From assembly GCA_008508345.1 (NCBI GenBank), contig QNGE01000299.1, forward strand, positions 216,888 to 280,887: 64,000 nucleotides of DNA, in the 5' to 3' direction. How positions within the stretch are numbered: the stretch's first letter is position 1; the number at the start of each line of letters is the position of its first letter. Of the stretch, positions 59,651-64,000 are shown one piece after another. The notes under the pieces are model-generated. The model saw nothing but the letters and a program-made list of their open reading frames with translations, searched no databases and was not told the DNA's origin. Source of the DNA: Paragonimus westermani. Taxonomy: Eukaryota; Platyhelminthes; Trematoda; Plagiorchiida; Troglotrematidae. The translations under genes were made by a program, and so were the position numbers.

Positions 59651-62600
59651 TTTTGGGACAAATGTCATTGAATTTCCGTTACTTACCCACAGGACATGGG
59701 AGAGGTTTCACAGGTGACGGTACATGTACTAATATTTACGCACGCATTTGAACACAAAATACATTTCTTCTTGCAATGTAATCTAGATTTCTTACATTAA
59801 AAAACTGTACATAACTTTTTGTTTATCAGTAGCCTTCGATGATATAAGTCGAGAAAGCGTTCATATGATTGTAAAATATTTAAAATACAACATGAAACGT
59901 TGAAAGGTCATGTCATGATTCATTAGTACGGATGACTCAGTCTAGCTCATAGGTTCCTAAACCAAAGTGCTCCTACCAGTTTCACTCATCTTGCACTGGA
60001 GTTGACGGATTCATCGAAACAGCGTTTATCTGAAATAAGTTTCATATTGTTTTATATATTGTTTATATATTTGTTTGTTTATATTTATATTTATATATTA
60101 TATTTGTTTATATATCGTTTTATGCTATTCATAGCTATGTAGGGTCCCGTGCATGGTATCACTTGCGTAATGCAGGACAGAGTATAAAGTGGTCGGATAT
60201 ACAACTTAATTTAATGGAGATATACAACCGCGCTATTCACTCTTCGGTCGCAAATGGAATGTCAGGCCCCAACTAACAAACAAGTCCATCGGAACATACG
60301 TCACACAGAAGGATGTAACGAACATAAGTCAGTAGCTAATGGCTCGAGATAGTGCACCACTTATCATGCCAGCGTAACAGTACAGTCCAAACATAATGGA
60401 GTCGTGTGTTTCGAATCAAACGACAACTTTGGGATTGAAGTTCACTTTACGAAACCAGTTTGATTCGGGTAGAATTAAACTTTGCCACAGCAGTGGACTG
60501 AATCGTCACGTGAACACAAGGTCAGCTAATTTGACTGAAATCTATGGTTATTGATCCGCAACACCACCTCATCACCAGACTGAAGTAGGCTGGTACAACA
60601 ACCCTACAGAGCTCCTGTTTTCCAGGCTACATGATACGCCAAAACAGCTTCTTCTAACGACCTCTTTGCCTAGGCCAGCGGGGTCGATAGTTAAGTGTTG
60701 ACTAAAATCCACCTATATGCTATCCACACGGACAAGACAAATCTCTATGTAGGGTAGTCTCATGGATGAACTAGAGTTGACAACCCCCGTTTGATCTGCG
60801 TCACGTGCACCATCGTTCTAATCCAAAGAAGTATGTTGCGTGGTGAATTGTTTATTGGGTGGAGAAATCTTCTGGTGATCCGTGACATAACTCATTCATT
60901 AAAATCCAACAAAATAATTAGCATGGGAGGATTTGGTAATCACACGAATTGCATGTTGATTAGCCTGTACCAAGTCTGCAACAACACCGTTATTTCCATG
61001 GTAACAGATTTCTGCATCTACGTTGGCAATCGTTCAATAATTCTAAGATAACACACAAATAAGTTTTTTCCGAGGGTTTCAGTGCTGCTCGATTTCTGTT
61101 CGTAAGAACGGCGTATTCAATAGTGTGCGATTGTGGCTGATTAGTGTGAATCACCTTTCAATTACCCAAGCAGTTTAGTTTACAGTTTATAGTGTACACC
61201 TTTATTCATCCGTTTGCCCAGGAGCTGACGCTTTAGCCGCCTTAATTTCGGTCATTCGCTTCCGTTCCGATAGTGGTGCTGCGATCTGTTGCACTTACTT
61301 CGTAACATTAAGTCTAAAAATATCAATATGATCACCTGTCCGTCGACCACATCATTGGGGTTTCCCTACCAGTTGTCCAACATGAACAAGTTAACTCACT
61401 GTGTGAAACGTGAAGTTGACAATCGGGCAGATTCGACCTGATGGCAATACACGCTGGCAGCTTAGCAAGTGAAACTTACATCAACGGGATTTCACAGTCG
61501 ACATTATGTACTTAGTCATGTGAACAGTTGGCAAACGGTGAACCGGGGCAGTGCGATCTTATGCCACAGCTAACAGGTGCTTGAATCAGATTGACCTAAA
61601 CCCAACGCCACGTTGCGTACAAGTTGCCCTCTCTTCCCTACCACAATAAAGTGCAACTGTTTCTGTACAAGGAACACCAGCACAACCAAGGTTTATCAGT
61701 CGCGTGAAACTTGTGAATGCTTGTGTAGTATCCACCTTGTGAAGTTTCTACAGGATATGATGAGTGCTGGTTGATGTGTTGGTTACTGCTCTCACAGGTG
61801 GGCACCTGTCTGTGTTTACGACACCTGCTTTAATATACTTCGAGTCCTGAGACTTCAGATGCTGCTGCTGCCTGTTTGTTTAATCATCCCAGTAACCACA
61901 TACAAGTTGTTGAATGACGCATTGTCTGGCGAATCTAACTAAATAAATTTTAGATTTATGGTTATTGTCACCAGTCCTATTGGATTGTCTTCAACAGAAA
62001 CGTTTAAGCGACATAGACACTGTTCATAACTGACTGTTCCTGAACCTAAGCAGAGAGGCAGGACAACGAAACAACGGTTGAGACAGTTACGTGCTGCACA
62101 ATTTTTGATGATCGTCTTTTTACATACTTAACGGTTCTAATAAATGTGGTTTCCTCATTGATACAGACGGCAAAACGTATATGACCCGAAAATTTCCAAA
62201 TATCCCCTAATTATGTCGATTTACAAAAGCGAAAAAAGTAATTATAGCTTGTGAACTAGGTTTTAATCAGTCATAAAGGCCTACTCCACAACTATGAAAC
62301 AATTGCTGATTTACAAGCAAACAGTATCACCATCAAGTACGTCTCTTTCGAATGTTCGATCACTCGTCACCCAAGCAGTCTAATTGATACATTTTAACCT
62401 GTTTGTGATGTCTTATCATTAGCTATCTTTGGCTGCTCACAGATTCGTTAAAACTTAGAGATTAACGCTGCATATAAGAACCAACGGTTGTTAGAACGGC
62501 ATGTCGTACAAACGACTCAACAGAGTAGTACTGAGTAGCCTGTAAGCTGACAATTATATGACCTTGCTCACATAAACGGCTGTAGGTACGATAAGAGTAG

Positions 62601-63673
62601 CCAAACTAGTGGACCTGTTTGTCTGCCCTGAAGTAGGGCATAATTCCTCACACTGAACACACAATATGTGAACAGTAAAAATCTAGAACAGTGGCGGTTG
62701 AAAAGAATATTCAGTATACCTAATTGTAAAGTTACATGTAGTTCGCAAAATTTTAACTCTGTTAATAAAATCTGGAAAGTGATATCATTTTATCAAAAAA
62801 AAGCTGGATTTCCACTAGAAGAGGTCGCAAATTTCATTTGTAGAAATGTGAATTTTGTTCCGATGATTGTATGGAAATTGTGTAACTGAGTCAAAATCAA
62901 ATGTATAGTGTTGAATGAGCATTGAAGAAAATTCTGCTTATTTCCGCATTTCCAGTTAGAGTTCACAGATAACTTTCAGACTAGGAAATTTGGCACAATT
63001 TTGCGAGCCTGAGCTTCAACTCCACATAATTTTTTTAATGAGACTAGATTGTCAACTGTGTATGTTTCCATTGATGCTCGTAACAGTAGGCAAACAGTGT
63101 ATCTAAACCATGTGTGCGAGGCAATCAAGGCTTGTCGTTAGTTAACCTAACCAGCACGTATGTGTCCATCATTGCGAAGCATGTTCGGTGATGGAACGCA
63201 ATGTACCTACTAACTATAAATTAATTGGTTCAATTATTATTGAAGATGTTTTGCTGCTTGTATAACATTTTCCGTGTTAACAAGCTCACCTGTGCTGTAC
63301 TGTCCAATTTCTCAGTGTTGCTCCTTCATATTTATTACCAATCCCCCTGGGGGTAACAGTCTCGTCGGTTTTAGGAAACACCGAGCTGCACTGTGGAAAT
63401 TTTGAGTAAGAGATTTAAACCGGGCCAAGGTGGTACGATGAGATTAGAAACTTCAAATTAATTGCTAAGTCTTGATCGCGGAATTATCGTCTGGATAGAA
63501 CAGAACGACTCAGTTTATTCTCCATTCGAAACGATCGGACAAGCTGTAAACTAATCACAAAAAATTTGGGGTTTGGCATTTGGGTATGACCTTTCGGCCA
63601 AATACCAAATACCACACTGCATCGGCCGTCTCACAGGATAAACGGAGTCGCCCGATTTTCTGTTTGCAACAGG
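59651..63673. other. Non-coding stretch with an AT-rich low-complexity patch
   Basis: 60,047-60,120 is a TATATTTGTT-type low-complexity run. Plus frames 60,791-61,051 and 62,668-62,889 have no domain and no strong splice signals. No PLE or SINE match was seen. Confidence 0.45.
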
Positions 63674-64000
63674 GTGGACAGGCAAAAATATGTTACTACC
63701 AAACGCTCACCCTTCACTAATAACCTTCCAGCACAAATCCTAGAACAAGCAAAGCTCACTAAATTCTCAATAGAACGACAAACAATCCGAAACAGGCTCG
63801 GAGACGCAAGACGCTCTCAACTGGGTTACGGAATGCTGGATCGGTGCAGCATCACAGAACCGGCAGAATGCCACACCACACTAATCGCCATGGAAGTGAA
63901 AGGTTATGGCATCGACGTAAATGCCTAGAATGAAACAAGGCTTGTGGATCAATGGAAGCTCCGAGAAGCGGGTGCTGGTGCACCTACTGGATAGGTTACC
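63674..64000 (+). mobile_element. RTE-type LINE, start of endonuclease ORF (cut by window edge)
   Basis: An 84-codon frame ends LGYGMLDRCSITEPAECHTT, then LIAMEVKGYGIDVNA before a TAG at 63,926. The same frame continues past the stop as NETRLVDQWKLREAGAGAP. This order corresponds to the beginning of RTE-clade apurinic endonucleases (L-G-T-W-N-V-R-T-L, R-R-T-A-L-V, I-D-I-A-A-L-S-E-T-R, G-A-G-Y). The in-frame TAG in place of the codon before NETRL shows a decayed copy. The catalytic part of the endonuclease and the reverse transcriptase would lie beyond the window. Confidence 0.7.

Noticed and set aside
1..64000. CRISPR arrays, bacterial operons, rRNA genes, riboswitches
   Set aside because: No regularly spaced direct repeats with unique spacers, no long contiguous coding blocks and no rRNA core sequences were seen; the window is eukaryotic.

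Overview
The window looks like AT-rich (roughly 40% GC by eye) animal nuclear DNA with short, dispersed exons, large introns and many retroelement remnants. No bacterial operons, ribosome binding sites, rRNA or functional tRNA genes were recognised. The repeats are Penelope-like elements (PLEs) with GIY-YIG domains, a tRNA-derived SINE family and an RTE-type LINE fragment. Together with candidate micro-exons they would fit a parasitic flatworm (fluke or tapeworm). That assignment is an inference, not proof.

Layout. 1-9.9 kb: essentially intron or intergenic sequence with one SINE at 7.3 kb. 9.9-16.2 kb: a run of minus-strand exon candidates, including a probable first exon with a signal anchor (12,767-12,539) and an exon resembling part of a von Willebrand A domain (12,327-12,147). 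A near-perfect 102-nt palindrome of PLE-like terminal sequence lies among them at 11,505-11,714. 18-27 kb: scattered single-exon candidates, a possible LINE reverse-transcriptase remnant and a small minisatellite. 27-35 kb: little that can be supported. 35.0-35.8 kb: two facing exon candidates. 38.5-40.9 kb: a decayed minus-strand PLE that ends at a head-to-head inverted repeat. 41.4-43.6 kb: an exon of an unidentified plus-strand gene, followed about 40 bp into its intron by a nearly complete PLE. 47.0-47.9 and 57.8-58.2 kb: further PLE fragments. 48.1 and 50.4 kb: phase-compatible further exons of the plus-strand gene. 49.7-59.7 kb: six copies or fragments of the SINE family in both orientations. 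63.7-64.0 kb: the start of an RTE-type endonuclease ORF, cut by the window edge.

The best supported coding content is the PLE at 41.7-43.6 kb. It has a reverse transcriptase with an intact YVDD motif and a GIY-YIG endonuclease, separated by a single frame change at an A-run. Host-gene calls rest on open frames, splice signals and phase agreement only, so confidences are modest. No host gene could be named.
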